64,000 nucleotides of DNA from Bradyrhizobium forestalis. GTDB lineage: Bacteria > Pseudomonadota > Alphaproteobacteria > Rhizobiales > Xanthobacteraceae. Shown one piece after another: positions 8,723 through 16,801 of the stretch (positions are counted from its first letter, which is position 1; each line of letters starts with the position of its first letter). The DNA is taken from contig NZ_PGVG01000003.1 of assembly GCF_002795245.1 (NCBI RefSeq), positions 1 through 64,000 of the forward strand. Reading direction: 5' to 3'. The translations under genes were made by a program, and so were the position numbers. The notes beneath the pieces are model-generated. The model was not told the DNA's origin. It searched no databases and saw nothing but the letters and a program-made list of their open reading frames with translations.

Positions 8723-9793
8723 ATGCTGAAACTGAAGACGACATTTCTCGCGCTGGCGCTGGCCGGCGCTGCCACGATGGCCGCAGGCGTCACCGCCTCC
8801 GCCCAGAAGGCGACAGTCGGCATCGCCATGCCGACCAAATCGTCGGCGCGCTGGATCGACGACGGCAACAACATGGTCAAGGTGCTGAAAGAGCGCGGCT
8901 ACAACACCGACCTGCAATATGCCGAGGACGACATTCCGAACCAGCTCTCGCAGGTCGAGAACATGGTGACCAAAGGTGCCAAGGCGCTGGTGATCGCTGC
9001 GATCGATGGCACCACGCTGTCCGACGTGCTCAAGCAGGCGAAAGCAAAAGGCATCACAGTGATCGCCTATGACCGCCTGATCCGCGGCACGCCGAATGTC
9101 GACTATTATGCGACCTTCGACAATTTCCAGGTCGGCGTGCTCCAGGCGCAGTCGATCGAAAAGGGGCTCGGCCTCAAGGAGGGCAAGGGTCCCTTCAACA
9201 TCGAGCTGTTCGGCGGCTCGCCCGACGACAACAACGCCTACTTCTTCTACAACGGCGCGATGAGTGTGCTGAAGCCGTATATCGACAGCGGCAAGCTCGT
9301 CGTAGCGTCGGGCCAGATGGGCATGGACAAGGTCGCGACCCTGCGCTGGGACGGCGCCACCGCCCAAGCCCGCATGGACAATCTGCTCAGCGCCTACTAT
9401 GGCAACAAGAAGATCAACGCCGTGCTGTCGCCCTATGACGGCATCTCGATTGGCATCATCTCCTCGCTGAAGGGCGTCGGCTATGGCAGCGCCGACCAGC
9501 CGATGCCTGTTATCTCGGGCCAGGACGCCGAGGTGCCCTCGATCAAGGCCATGCTGCGCGGCGACCAGTATTCGACCATCTTCAAGGATACCCGCGACCT
9601 CGCCAAGGTCACGGCCGACATGGTCGACGCCGCGCTCGCCGGCAAGGAGGTCACCGTCAACGACACCAAGACCTATGAGAACGGCGTCAAGACCGTGCCG
9701 TCCTATCTGCTCAAGCCGGTGGTGGTCTACAAGGACAATTGGGAGAAGGTGCTGGTCGACAGCGGCTACTACAAGAAGTCGCAGTTCCAGTGA
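8723..9793 (+). CDS. chvE: Multiple-sugar ABC transporter substrate-binding protein ChvE
   Basis: This is a periplasmic binding protein of 356 residues with a signal peptide cleaved after TASAQ. It is close to Agrobacterium ChvE over its whole length (for example [35 protein letters not shown] and GQMGMDKV). ChvE binds arabinose, galactose, glucose and related aldoses, and in Agrobacterium it also presents them to the VirA sensor. AGGGAG at 8711-8716 supports the start. It is the first gene of a chvE-gguA-gguB unit and follows the aldose-oxidation genes after 73 bases, so it may belong to the same transcript. Confidence 0.92.
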   Translation: MLKLKTTFLALALAGAATMAAGVTASAQKATVGIAMPTKSSARWIDDGNNMVKVLKERGYNTDLQYAEDDIPNQLSQVENMVTKGAKALVIAAIDGTTLSDVLKQAKAKGITVIAYDRLIRGTPNVDYYATFDNFQVGVLQAQSIEKGLGLKEGKGPFNIELFGGSPDDNNAYFFYNGAMSVLKPYIDSGKLVVASGQMGMDKVATLRWDGATAQARMDNLLSAYYGNKKINAVLSPYDGISIGIISSLKGVGYGSADQPMPVISGQDAEVPSIKAMLRGDQYSTIFKDTRDLAKVTADMVDAALAGKEVTVNDTKTYENGVKTVPSYLLKPVVVYKDNWEKVLVDSGYYKKSQFQ

Positions 9794-9802
9794 GTTGAGT
9801 GC

Positions 9803-9887
9803 TCCGTCGTTCCGGGGCGCCCGAAGGGCGAACCCGGAACCTCGAGATTCCGGGTTCGATGCTTTGCATCGCCCCGGAATGACGGAG
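9803..9887. repeat. Intergenic palindromic repeat between chvE and gguA
   Basis: The outer arms CTCCGTCGTTCCGGGGC (9803-9819) and GCCCCGGAATGACGGAG (9871-9887) are complementary with one mismatch. An inner palindrome, GAACCCGGAA..TTCCGGGTTC, fills 9830-9857. This nested hairpin is a typical Bradyrhizobium intergenic repeat. It lies inside an operon, so it may stabilise the upstream message and lift expression of the binding protein over the ATPase. Confidence 0.75.
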
Positions 9888-9918
9888 GAGAGGCAAACGT
9901 TCCGAGGACACCAAAGCT

Positions 9919-11496
9919 ATGACCGCCATGCTGGAGATGCGCAACGTCAGCAAGAGCTTCGCCGGTGTGCAGGCGCTGCGCGACGTCAACTTCTCGGTTC
10001 ACGCAGGCCAAATCCACGCGCTCGTCGGCGAGAACGGCGCCGGCAAGTCGACGCTGATGAAGGTGCTGAGCGGGGTCTATCCGCACGGCAGCTATGAAGG
10101 CACCATCATCTTCGAGGGCGAGGAGCGGCGCTTCCGCGACATCAACGATTCCGAGGCGCTCGGCATCATCATCATCCACCAGGAGCTGGCGCTGATCCCG
10201 CTGATGTCGATCGCGGAAAACATCTTCCTGTCGCATCCGCCGTCGAAGTTAGGGGTGATCGATCGTGACGAAGTGTACCGGCGTACGCGCGAGCTGCTGG
10301 CGCAGGTCGGCCTGAAGGAATCCCCGGATACGCTGATCACCGATCTTGGCGTCGGCAAGCAGCAGCTCGTCGAGATTGCGAAGGCGCTGTCCAAGCGGGT
10401 GCGGATGCTGATCCTGGACGAGCCGACCGCCAGCCTCAACGAGGCCGACAGCGCCGCGCTGCTCGAACGCCTGATGGTGTTCCGCGAGCAGGGCATCGGC
10501 TCGATTCTGATCTCGCACAAGCTCAACGAGGTCGCCAAGGTCGCCGACCATATCACCGTGCTGCGCGACGGCCGCACCGTCGACAGCATCGATTGCCATG
10601 CCGAGCCGATCCAGGAAGACCGCATCATCCGCAGCATGGTGAATCGCGATATGGCGCACCGGTTCCCGGAGCGCAGCGTCAAGATCGGCGAGCCCGTGCT
10701 CGACGTCGCGAATTGGTCGGTCTATCACCCCGTCCACCCCGAGCGGCAGGTCATCAAGAACGTCAATTTCGGCGTCAGGCGCGGCGAGGTCGTCGGCATC
10801 GCCGGCCTGATGGGCGCCGGCCGTACCGAATTCGCGATGAGCCTGTTCGGCCGCTCCTGGGGCACCAATATCAGCGGCAGCCTCCGCCTCGAGGGCAGGG
10901 AGATGGCGCTGCCGAGCGTCGCGGCCGCGATCGACGCCGGGCTCGCCTATGTCACCGAGGACCGCAAGCAGCTCGGCCTGATCCTCGCCGATGACGTCCG
11001 CAAGAACATCACGCTGGCGAGCCTCGACCAGGTCGCGCCCGGCCGCGTGATCGACGACATCGCCGAGCTGAAGGTTGCCAGCGATTACCGCAGCAGGATG
11101 CGGATCCGCTGCTCCGACGTCTACCAGGAGACCGGCCAGCTTTCCGGCGGCAACCAGCAGAAGGTCGTGCTGTCGAAATGGCTGATGACCGACCCCAAGG
11201 TTCTCATCCTGGATGAGCCGACAAGGGGTATCGACGTCGGTGCCAAATACGAGATTTACTGTATCATCAATGAGCTCGCGGAAGCCGGCCGCGGCGTCGT
11301 GGTGATCTCCTCGGAAATGCCCGAGCTGCTCGGCATCTGCGACCGCATCTGCGTCATGAACGACGGCGCCTTCGTCGGCGAGTTCAAGGGCGCAGAGGCG
11401 ACACAGGAAAAGATCATGCGCGCCATCATGCGCAACGAACGAAGCATTGGGAACGCCGCGCCCGCGGCCGCGGAGATGGGAGGATCGCAGCCATGA
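9919..11496 (+). CDS. gguA: Multiple-sugar ABC transporter ATP-binding protein GguA
   Basis: This is a double ATPase of 525 residues that energises the ChvE-dependent importer. The first half has GENGAGKSTLMK, LILDEPTASL and a modified signature (LGVGKQQLVEIAKAL). The second has GLMGAGRTEFAM in place of Walker A, then LSGGNQQKVVLSKW and DEPTRGIDVGA. The C-terminal tail is alanine-rich. It is longer than RbsA-type proteins (about 500 residues), as is usual for GguA/MmsA. Its stop overlaps the permease ATG by four bases. Confidence 0.9.
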   Translation: MTAMLEMRNVSKSFAGVQALRDVNFSVHAGQIHALVGENGAGKSTLMKVLSGVYPHGSYEGTIIFEGEERRFRDINDSEALGIIIIHQELALIPLMSIAENIFLSHPPSKLGVIDRDEVYRRTRELLAQVGLKESPDTLITDLGVGKQQLVEIAKALSKRVRMLILDEPTASLNEADSAALLERLMVFREQGIGSILISHKLNEVAKVADHITVLRDGRTVDSIDCHAEPIQEDRIIRSMVNRDMAHRFPERSVKIGEPVLDVANWSVYHPVHPERQVIKNVNFGVRRGEVVGIAGLMGAGRTEFAMSLFGRSWGTNISGSLRLEGREMALPSVAAAIDAGLAYVTEDRKQLGLILADDVRKNITLASLDQVAPGRVIDDIAELKVASDYRSRMRIRCSDVYQETGQLSGGNQQKVVLSKWLMTDPKVLILDEPTRGIDVGAKYEIYCIINELAEAGRGVVVISSEMPELLGICDRICVMNDGAFVGEFKGAEATQEKIMRAIMRNERSIGNAAPAAAEMGGSQP

Positions 11497-12683
11497 CCGA
11501 CAAGACGGTGTCGCTGCCCGAGGAGCGCCGTCACGGCAGCTTCATCAAGAATAATTTGCGCAATTACGGCATGCTGATGTCGCTGGTCGCGATCATGCTG
11601 TTCTTCCAGGTGGTGACCGGCGGCACGCTGCTGCAGCCGCTCAACCTCACCAATCTGGTGCTGCAGAACAGCTATATCGTCATCATGGCGCTCGGCATGC
11701 TGCTGGTGATCGTCACCGGCCATATCGACCTCTCGGTCGGTTCGGTCGCGGGCTTCATCGGCGCTGTCGCCGCTGTTCTCATGGTGACCTATAAGGTCGA
11801 TTACACGCTTGCCTTCATCGCCTGCCTGCTGGTCGGTGCCGCCATTGGCGCAGCACAGGGCTATTGGGTGGCCTATTTCAAGATCCCGTCCTTCATCGTC
11901 ACCCTGGCGGGGATGCTGGTGTTCAAGGGGCTGGCGCTTGCGGTGTTGCAGGGCCAGTCGCTCGGTCCGTTCCCGCCGACCTTCCAGAAGCTGTCATCGG
12001 GCTTTATTCCGGAGTTGCTGCCCGAGGCCGGCACGCTGCACCCGACGTCCATGCTGATCGGCGCCGTGCTCGCGCTCGGCCTCGTCTACGCCAGCGCCAA
12101 GGGGCGGTCGCGCGAGCAATCGCACGGCATCGAGGTCGAGCCCTACGCGTTCTTTCTCGGCAAGAGCATTTTGCTGGCCTGCGCCGTGCTCTATTTCACC
12201 TATCTGATCGCCTCGCATCGCGGCCTGCCCAACGTGCTGGTGATCATGACCGCGCTGATCGCGCTCTACGGCTTCGTCACCCGCCGTACTGTGATCGGCC
12301 GGCAGATCTACGCGGTCGGCGGCAACGCCAAGGCGGCAAGCCTGTCGGGCATCAAGACCGAGCGGCTGACCTTCCTGACCTTCGTCAACATGGGCGCGCT
12401 CGCCGCGCTCGCCGGCCTCGTCTTCGCCGCTCGCCTCAACACCGCCACCCCGAAGGCCGGTCTCGGCTTCGAGCTCGACGTCATCGCCGCCTGCTTCATC
12501 GGCGGCGCCTCGGCCTATGGCGGTGTCGGCCGCGTCGGCGGCGCCGTGGTCGGCGCCATGATCATGGGCGTGATGAACAACGGCATGTCCATCCTCGGCA
12601 TCGGCATCGACTATCAGCAGGTGATCAAAGGCCTGGTGCTGCTCGGTGCCGTCTGCATCGACGTGTATAACCAGCGGAGATGA
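11493..12683 (+). CDS. gguB: Multiple-sugar ABC transporter permease GguB
   Basis: This membrane subunit of 396 residues belongs to the XylH/GguB branch, which is longer than the 320-residue RbsC-type permeases because of extra helices in the middle. It shows VTGHIDLSVGSVAG near residue 80, FKIPSFIVTLAGM, and ACFIGGASAYGGVGRVGG near the C-terminus. It is translationally coupled to gguA (ATGA). A palindrome six bases after the stop (12689-12725) may end the transcript. Confidence 0.9.
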   Translation: MTDKTVSLPEERRHGSFIKNNLRNYGMLMSLVAIMLFFQVVTGGTLLQPLNLTNLVLQNSYIVIMALGMLLVIVTGHIDLSVGSVAGFIGAVAAVLMVTYKVDYTLAFIACLLVGAAIGAAQGYWVAYFKIPSFIVTLAGMLVFKGLALAVLQGQSLGPFPPTFQKLSSGFIPELLPEAGTLHPTSMLIGAVLALGLVYASAKGRSREQSHGIEVEPYAFFLGKSILLACAVLYFTYLIASHRGLPNVLVIMTALIALYGFVTRRTVIGRQIYAVGGNAKAASLSGIKTERLTFLTFVNMGALAALAGLVFAARLNTATPKAGLGFELDVIAACFIGGASAYGGVGRVGGAVVGAMIMGVMNNGMSILGIGIDYQQVIKGLVLLGAVCIDVYNQRR

Positions 12684-12688
12684 CGCTT

Positions 12689-12725
12689 CGTAGCCCGGAT
12701 GGAGCGCACGCTCCATCAGGCTACG
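12689..12725. repeat. Palindromic repeat / possible terminator after gguB
   Basis: The arms CGTAGCCCGGATGGAGCG and CGCTCCATCAGGCTACG pair almost perfectly around a CA loop, directly after the gguB stop. The GTAGCCCGGATGGAGCG core is a repeat often met between genes in Bradyrhizobium and relatives. No run of T follows in the plus direction, so termination is a guess. Confidence 0.65.
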
Positions 12726-12741
12726 ATCCCAATCGAAGCCG

Positions 12742-12897
12742 CTACTGCGTCGTGAACAGCACCGCCGCGATCGCGACGGAGAGGCTCACCGCCGATACGG
12801 TTGCCACGGTCGACAGCACACCCATTCGCCGAAGCGCGATCGCGAACGCGATGATGATGGGTGTCGCGGTCATCAGCCCGATTTGTGCATCGCTCAT
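12742..12897 (-). CDS. Small hydrophobic protein divergent from the nor genes
   Basis: This short ORF (51 residues) starts at an ATG at 12897 and ends with TAG at 12742-12744. The product begins MSDAQIGLMTATP and has two hydrophobic stretches, about residues 6-24 (PIIIAFAIAL) and 28-49 (VATVSAVSLSVAIAAVLF), separated by RRMG, so it would be a two-helix membrane protein. It is transcribed away from norE, and the NnrR-type box at 12965-12978 lies between the two starts, 68 bases from this ATG. The ribosome binding site is weak. I do not recognise the family. Confidence 0.45.
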   Translation of the reverse strand: MSDAQIGLMTATPIIIAFAIALRRMGVLSTVATVSAVSLSVAIAAVLFTTQ

Positions 12898-12964
12898 CTC
12901 ATAGCTCGCCGTTTTGCGGAAACCGCCGGATGCGCCACCCTATGGGGGCGGTGCGGACGGGACG

Positions 12965-12978
12965 TTGCGATAGCGCAA
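12965..12978. promoter_or_regulatory. NnrR/FixK-type box between the small ORF and norE
   Basis: TTGCG-ATAG-CGCAA is a perfect 14-bp palindrome of the FNR/NnrR class (TTG-N8-CAA). The G and C at positions 5 and 10 favour the NnrR form over the FixK form (TTGAT-N4-ATCAA). It is 92 bases upstream of norE and would make the locus respond to low oxygen and nitrogen oxides. Confidence 0.75.
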
Positions 12979-13070
12979 ACGCAGCTCTGGCCGGTTGCAC
13001 TATTTGTGCGGCGACAAAGTCGGAACCGCGCCGGTGAGATATTTATCGGGCGTCTTGATTCGGAAATCAG

Positions 13071-13649
13071 ATGTCCGCGACAGATTGCGAGCAACGAGAG
13101 ACCAGCTGGGGAATCCTCGAGGATCTGCCCGGCGATCCCATGATCTGGGTGCTGATTTTCAGCGAGCTTGCCGCTTTCGGCCTATTTCTCGGCGCTTTCG
13201 TCGTCGCTCGCGCGGTTCATCCGGCTGTCTTCGCAGCCGGTCAGGCCACCCTCGAAACGCATCTGGCAGGAATCAACACCATTGTGCTGGTGACCAGCGG
13301 CTGGGCCGCGGCCCGCGCGACGGCCGCGGCCCGTGCGGGCCGCAGGCCGGCCGCGCGCGGCTGGCTGTTCGGAGCGATGGCGCTCGGCACGCTCTTCATC
13401 GCGATCAAACTGTTCGAATATGCCGGTGAGATCGCGCTAGGCAACGGCCTGGAGACCAGCGCATTCTTCACACTGTACTTCTTGCTCACCGGATTCCATC
13501 TCCTGCATGTCGGCCTCGGCGTCGTGATCCTGGCCGTAGTTTCCCGGGGTGCCAACGCTGCAGGCGTCGAGACCGGAACCGCCTTCTGGCACATGGTCGA
13601 TCTGCTCTGGATCGTGATGTTCCCGATCATCTATCTGGTGCACCCGTGA
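13071..13649 (+). CDS. norE: NorE, cytochrome c oxidase subunit III-like protein of nitric oxide reductase
   Basis: This is a membrane protein of 192 residues with five predicted helices, related to haem-copper oxidase subunit III. Typical elements are MIWVLIFSELAAFG..LGAF at the start and FFTLYFLLTGFHLLHVGLGV followed by FWHMVDLLWIVMFPIIYLV at the end. NorE is not part of the purified cNOR complex but supports its activity or assembly in denitrifiers. The gene is first in the nor set, preceded by an NnrR-type box, and overlaps norF by four bases. Confidence 0.88.
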   Translation: MSATDCEQRETSWGILEDLPGDPMIWVLIFSELAAFGLFLGAFVVARAVHPAVFAAGQATLETHLAGINTIVLVTSGWAAARATAAARAGRRPAARGWLFGAMALGTLFIAIKLFEYAGEIALGNGLETSAFFTLYFLLTGFHLLHVGLGVVILAVVSRGANAAGVETGTAFWHMVDLLWIVMFPIIYLVHP

Positions 13650-13909
13650 TTCCGGATCGTCTCGACATCGCCTGGATCATGTTGATCGGCCTTGCGCTGG
13701 CGACCATTCTGGTCCCGCCATTGGTGTGGCGCCCCCTGTTCGCCAATGCCTTGCTGCTGACCTTCGCCGCCCTGAAGGGCCGCCGCATCGTGCTCGATTT
13801 CCTCGATCTTCGCGCCGCGCCGGCGCTTTGGCGTGGCCTCGTCAGCGCCTGGGTCGTCATCGTGGCGCTGTTTGCCTGGCTCGCTTCCGCCATCGTCGCC
13901 CTGCTCTGA
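13646..13909 (+). CDS. norF: NorF-like small membrane protein
   Basis: This is an 87-residue protein with two to three hydrophobic helices (WIMLIGLALATILV near residue 10 and WVVIVALFAWLASAIVALL at the end). A motif GRRIVLDFLDLRAAP, typical of the cytochrome oxidase subunit IV/NorF group, links them. The GTG start overlaps the norE stop (GTGA). NorF is needed for full NO reductase activity in some denitrifiers; its exact role is unknown. Confidence 0.75.
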   Translation: MIPDRLDIAWIMLIGLALATILVPPLVWRPLFANALLLTFAALKGRRIVLDFLDLRAAPALWRGLVSAWVVIVALFAWLASAIVALL

Positions 13910-13936
13910 CTGCGGCGGGGCGTATCGTTGCGCTCG

Positions 13937-13950
13937 TTGCGCTTCGTCAA
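13937..13950. promoter_or_regulatory. NnrR/FixK-type box upstream of norC
   Basis: TTGCG-CTTC-GTCAA fits TTG-N8-CAA with one departure from perfect symmetry. It lies 73 bases before the norC start in the 114-base gap after norF. It implies that norCBQD has its own NnrR-controlled promoter besides any read-through from norEF. Confidence 0.65.
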
Positions 13951-14023
13951 AGAGTGATCGGCATCCATCGGCAATAAATCACACCATCGCATTTCTTCAG
14001 GAATCAACCGGAAAGGATTGGCA

Positions 14024-14476
14024 ATGGCTGAACGCCTGACCAAGTCGGCCGCTCGAAATGTCTTCTACGGCGGCTCGGCCTTCTTCTTCGCCATCTTCAT
14101 AGGGCTGACGGCGCACAGCCATTACTACATGGCCACGACCTCCACGGACGCTTCGACGCTGACGTCGTCGGTCGCCCGCGGCAAGCATGTCTGGGAAAAG
14201 AACTCCTGCATCAACTGCCACACGCTGCTGGGCGAGGGCGCGTATTTCGCCCCGGAAGTCGGCAATGTCTGGGATCGCTGGGGCGGCAACGAGGATCCGG
14301 CCGCCGCGCGCGAGACGTTGAAGGCCTGGATGCAATCGCAGCCCTCGGGCGCACCGGGCCGGCGGCAGATGCCGCAGTTCAACCTCACCGACCAGGAGCT
14401 CGACGATCTCGCCGACTTCCTGCAATGGACCAGCAAGATCAAGCGCCAGGAGTGGCCGCCGAACAAGGCCGGCTGA
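14024..14476 (+). CDS. norC: Nitric oxide reductase subunit C (cytochrome c)
   Basis: This is the small subunit of cNOR (150 residues), which passes electrons to the catalytic subunit. An N-terminal helix (FYGGSAFFFAIFIGLTAHSHYY) anchors it in the membrane with the haem domain in the periplasm. The single haem c site is CINCH near residue 64, and the axial methionine is probably in RRQMPQFNL near residue 125. GGAAAGGA precedes the ATG at 14024. A TTG two codons upstream (14018) is possible but less likely. Confidence 0.95.
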   Translation: MAERLTKSAARNVFYGGSAFFFAIFIGLTAHSHYYMATTSTDASTLTSSVARGKHVWEKNSCINCHTLLGEGAYFAPEVGNVWDRWGGNEDPAAARETLKAWMQSQPSGAPGRRQMPQFNLTDQELDDLADFLQWTSKIKRQEWPPNKAG

Positions 14477-14523
14477 GCATGATTCGGAAAAGTGTGAAGC
14501 GGTTTTCCGAACAGATCATGCTC
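14475..14523. repeat. REP-like palindrome between norC and norB
   Basis: GAGCATGAT at 14475 pairs with ATCATGCTC ending at 14523, and CGGAAAA pairs with the inner GGTTTTCCG. Together they form a long imperfect hairpin that begins inside the norC stop codon. This unit (GAGCATGAT..CGGAAAA..TTTTCCG..ATCATGCTC) is an abundant intergenic repeat of Bradyrhizobium and related alphaproteobacteria. Confidence 0.8.
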
Positions 14524-14576
14524 AAAAAATAAACAAGGCCCGCTGCTTTCCTCTTTCAAGACAGAGAGAATCCGAG

Positions 14577-15923
14577 ATGAAATATCAAACCCAGAAAGTC
14601 GCGATGCTGTATTTCTACGGCGCGCTGACCCTGTTCCTCGCGCAGGTCCTGTTCGGCCTTATCGCCGGAACCATCTACGTCCTGCCCAACACGCTGTCGA
14701 CCCTCCTGCCGTTCAACATCGTCAGGATGATCCATACCAACGCGCTGATCGTGTGGTCGCTGATCGGCTTCATGGGCGCGACCTACTTCCTGTTGCCTGA
14801 GGAAACCGAGACAGAGCTGTACAGCCCGTTGCTCGCAAAGATCCAGTTCTGGATGTTCTTCGGCGCCGCGGGTGTGGCCGTGGTCGGCTATCTCTTCCAC
14901 TACCACGAGGGTCGCGAATTCCTCGAGCAGCCCTTCATCATCAAGGTCGGCATCGTCGTCGTCTGCCTGATGTTCCTGTTCAACGTCACCATGACGGCCC
15001 TGAAGGGCCGCAAGACCACGATCACGAACATCCTCTTGTTCGGTCTGTGGGGCGTTGCGATCTTCTTCCTGTTCGCCTTCTACAACCCGGCGAACCTCGC
15101 GGTCGACAAGATGTACTGGTGGTACGTCGTCCATCTCTGGGTCGAGGGCGTCTGGGAGCTGATCATGGCCTCCGTGCTCGCCTATCTCATGATCAAGCTC
15201 AACGGCATCGACCGTGAGGTCGTGGAGAAGTGGCTCTACGTCATCATCGGCCTTGCGCTGTTCTCCGGCATTCTCGGCACCGGTCACCATTTCTACTGGA
15301 TCGGCGCGCCCGGTTACTGGCAGTGGATCGGCTCGCTGTTCTCCACGCTGGAGGTCGCGCCGTTCTTCACGATGGTGATCTTCACGGTGCAGATGACCTG
15401 GAAGGCCGGCCGCAAGCACCCGAACCGCGCTGCGCTGTTGTGGTCGGTCGGCTGCTCGGTGATGGCGTTCCTCGGCGCCGGCGTGTGGGGCTTCCTGCAC
15501 ACGCTGTCCTCGGTGAACTACTACACCCACGGCACCCAGGTCACCGCCGCGCACGGCCATCTCGCCTTCTTCGGCGCCTATGTGATGCTGAACCTGTCGG
15601 TGATGGCCTATGCGATCCCGCAGATCAGGGGACGGGCGCCCTACAACCAGTGGCTCTCCATGGCGAGCTTCTGGATCATGTGCACGGCGATGATGGTGAT
15701 GACCTTCGCGCTGACCTTCGCCGGGGTGGTCCAGGTTCACCTCCAGCGCGTGCTCGGCCAGGGCTACATGGACGTGCAGGACCAGCTCGCGATGTTCTAC
15801 TGGGTCCGGCTCGGCTCCGGCGTGTTCGTCGCGATCTCTGCGCTGATGTTCGTTTGGGCCGTGCTGGTGCCCGGCCGCGCCAGGCAGCCGGTCATCCCCG
15901 GCGCCTTGCAGCCGGCGGAATGA
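14577..15923 (+). CDS. norB: Nitric oxide reductase subunit B
   Basis: This is the catalytic subunit (448 residues, 12 hydrophobic helices), a haem-copper oxidase relative that reduces two NO to N2O at a haem b3-FeB centre. Visible ligands and landmarks are MIHTNALIVW (haem b histidine), VVHLWVEGVWEL (FeB histidine and the nearby glutamates), GTGHHFYWIG (the histidine pair) and THGTQVTAAHGHLAFFGAY (haem ligands). The length and the partner NorC mark it as cytochrome c-dependent cNOR, not the longer quinol-dependent qNOR. Confidence 0.96.
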   Translation: MKYQTQKVAMLYFYGALTLFLAQVLFGLIAGTIYVLPNTLSTLLPFNIVRMIHTNALIVWSLIGFMGATYFLLPEETETELYSPLLAKIQFWMFFGAAGVAVVGYLFHYHEGREFLEQPFIIKVGIVVVCLMFLFNVTMTALKGRKTTITNILLFGLWGVAIFFLFAFYNPANLAVDKMYWWYVVHLWVEGVWELIMASVLAYLMIKLNGIDREVVEKWLYVIIGLALFSGILGTGHHFYWIGAPGYWQWIGSLFSTLEVAPFFTMVIFTVQMTWKAGRKHPNRAALLWSVGCSVMAFLGAGVWGFLHTLSSVNYYTHGTQVTAAHGHLAFFGAYVMLNLSVMAYAIPQIRGRAPYNQWLSMASFWIMCTAMMVMTFALTFAGVVQVHLQRVLGQGYMDVQDQLAMFYWVRLGSGVFVAISALMFVWAVLVPGRARQPVIPGALQPAE

Positions 15924-15984
15924 GCGTTAGGGCGGCCGCGGTTCGCCGCGGCCGTCTTCTCAATGTGAATTGCGGAGAATGACC

Positions 15985-16791
15985 ATGAAAGCTGCCCTTC
16001 ACGCCGTCACTGCGCCAGTGCTGCCGGCCTACGTCGCCAGCGGCAATGAATGCGCGTTGTTCGAGCACGCCTGGCGGCACCAGCTGCCGGTGTTGCTGAA
16101 GGGGCCGACCGGATGCGGCAAGACCCGCTTCGTCGCGCATATGGCGGCTCGGCTGGGATTGCCGCTTCACACCGTCGCCTGCCATGACGATCTCACCGCG
16201 GCCGATCTCACCGGCCGCTATCTGCTGCGGGGTGGCGACACCGTATGGACCGATGGTCCGCTGACGCGGGCGGTGCGCGACGGCGGCATCTGCTATCTCG
16301 ACGAGGTCGTGGAGGCGCGCAAGGACGTCACGGTGGTGCTGCATCCCCTGACCGACGACCGCCGCATCCTGCCGCTGGAGCGCACCGGCGAGGAGCTCGC
16401 GGCGCCGAAGAGCTTCATGCTCGTCGTGTCCTACAATCCCGGCTACCAGACGCTGCTCAAGGCGTTGAAGCCGTCGACGCGGCAGCGCTTCGTCGCGATC
16501 GAGTTCGGCTTCCTGCCACCCGAGCAGGAGATCGCCGTCGTGGCCGCCGAAAGCGGACTGTCGCCGGAACGCGTGCGGCCGCTGGTCGGGTTGGCTGGCC
16601 GGCTGCGTGCGCTGAGGGGCCACGACCTGGAGGAGGGCGTCTCGACCCGGCTCGTGGTCTATTGCGCGACCCTGATCGCCGCGGGCACGCCAACCGCCGA
16701 TGCCGTGCTGGCCGGCATGATCGAGCCGCTGACCGACGATGCCGACGTCAAGGCGGCGCTGCTCGACGTCGCACGCGCCGTGATCGGGTGA
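15985..16791 (+). CDS. norQ: NorQ, MoxR-type AAA+ ATPase for NO reductase maturation
   Basis: This is a 268-residue AAA+ chaperone with Walker A GPTGCGKTR near residue 45, Walker B CYLDEVVEA near 105 and the sensor region VVSYNPGYQ. It ends with the lid typical of the CbbQ/NirQ/NorQ group. With NorD it inserts the non-haem iron (FeB) into NorB. Two ATGs are close together (15979 and 15985). The second is chosen because the ribosome binding site GCGGAG is only two bases from the first. Confidence 0.93.
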   Translation: MKAALHAVTAPVLPAYVASGNECALFEHAWRHQLPVLLKGPTGCGKTRFVAHMAARLGLPLHTVACHDDLTAADLTGRYLLRGGDTVWTDGPLTRAVRDGGICYLDEVVEARKDVTVVLHPLTDDRRILPLERTGEELAAPKSFMLVVSYNPGYQTLLKALKPSTRQRFVAIEFGFLPPEQEIAVVAAESGLSPERVRPLVGLAGRLRALRGHDLEEGVSTRLVVYCATLIAAGTPTADAVLAGMIEPLTDDADVKAALLDVARAVIG

Positions 16792-16801
16792 GGCGGGTCC
16801 G

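Noticed and set aside
14556..15740. Minus-strand frame of 394 codons opposite norB
   Set aside because: The product is a low-complexity run of His, Asp, Glu and Arg. The plus strand encodes the well-conserved NorB.
15970..15984. Earlier NorQ start giving MRRMTMK
   Set aside because: The ribosome binding site overlaps or touches those codons. The ATG at 15985 has proper spacing and the usual family length.
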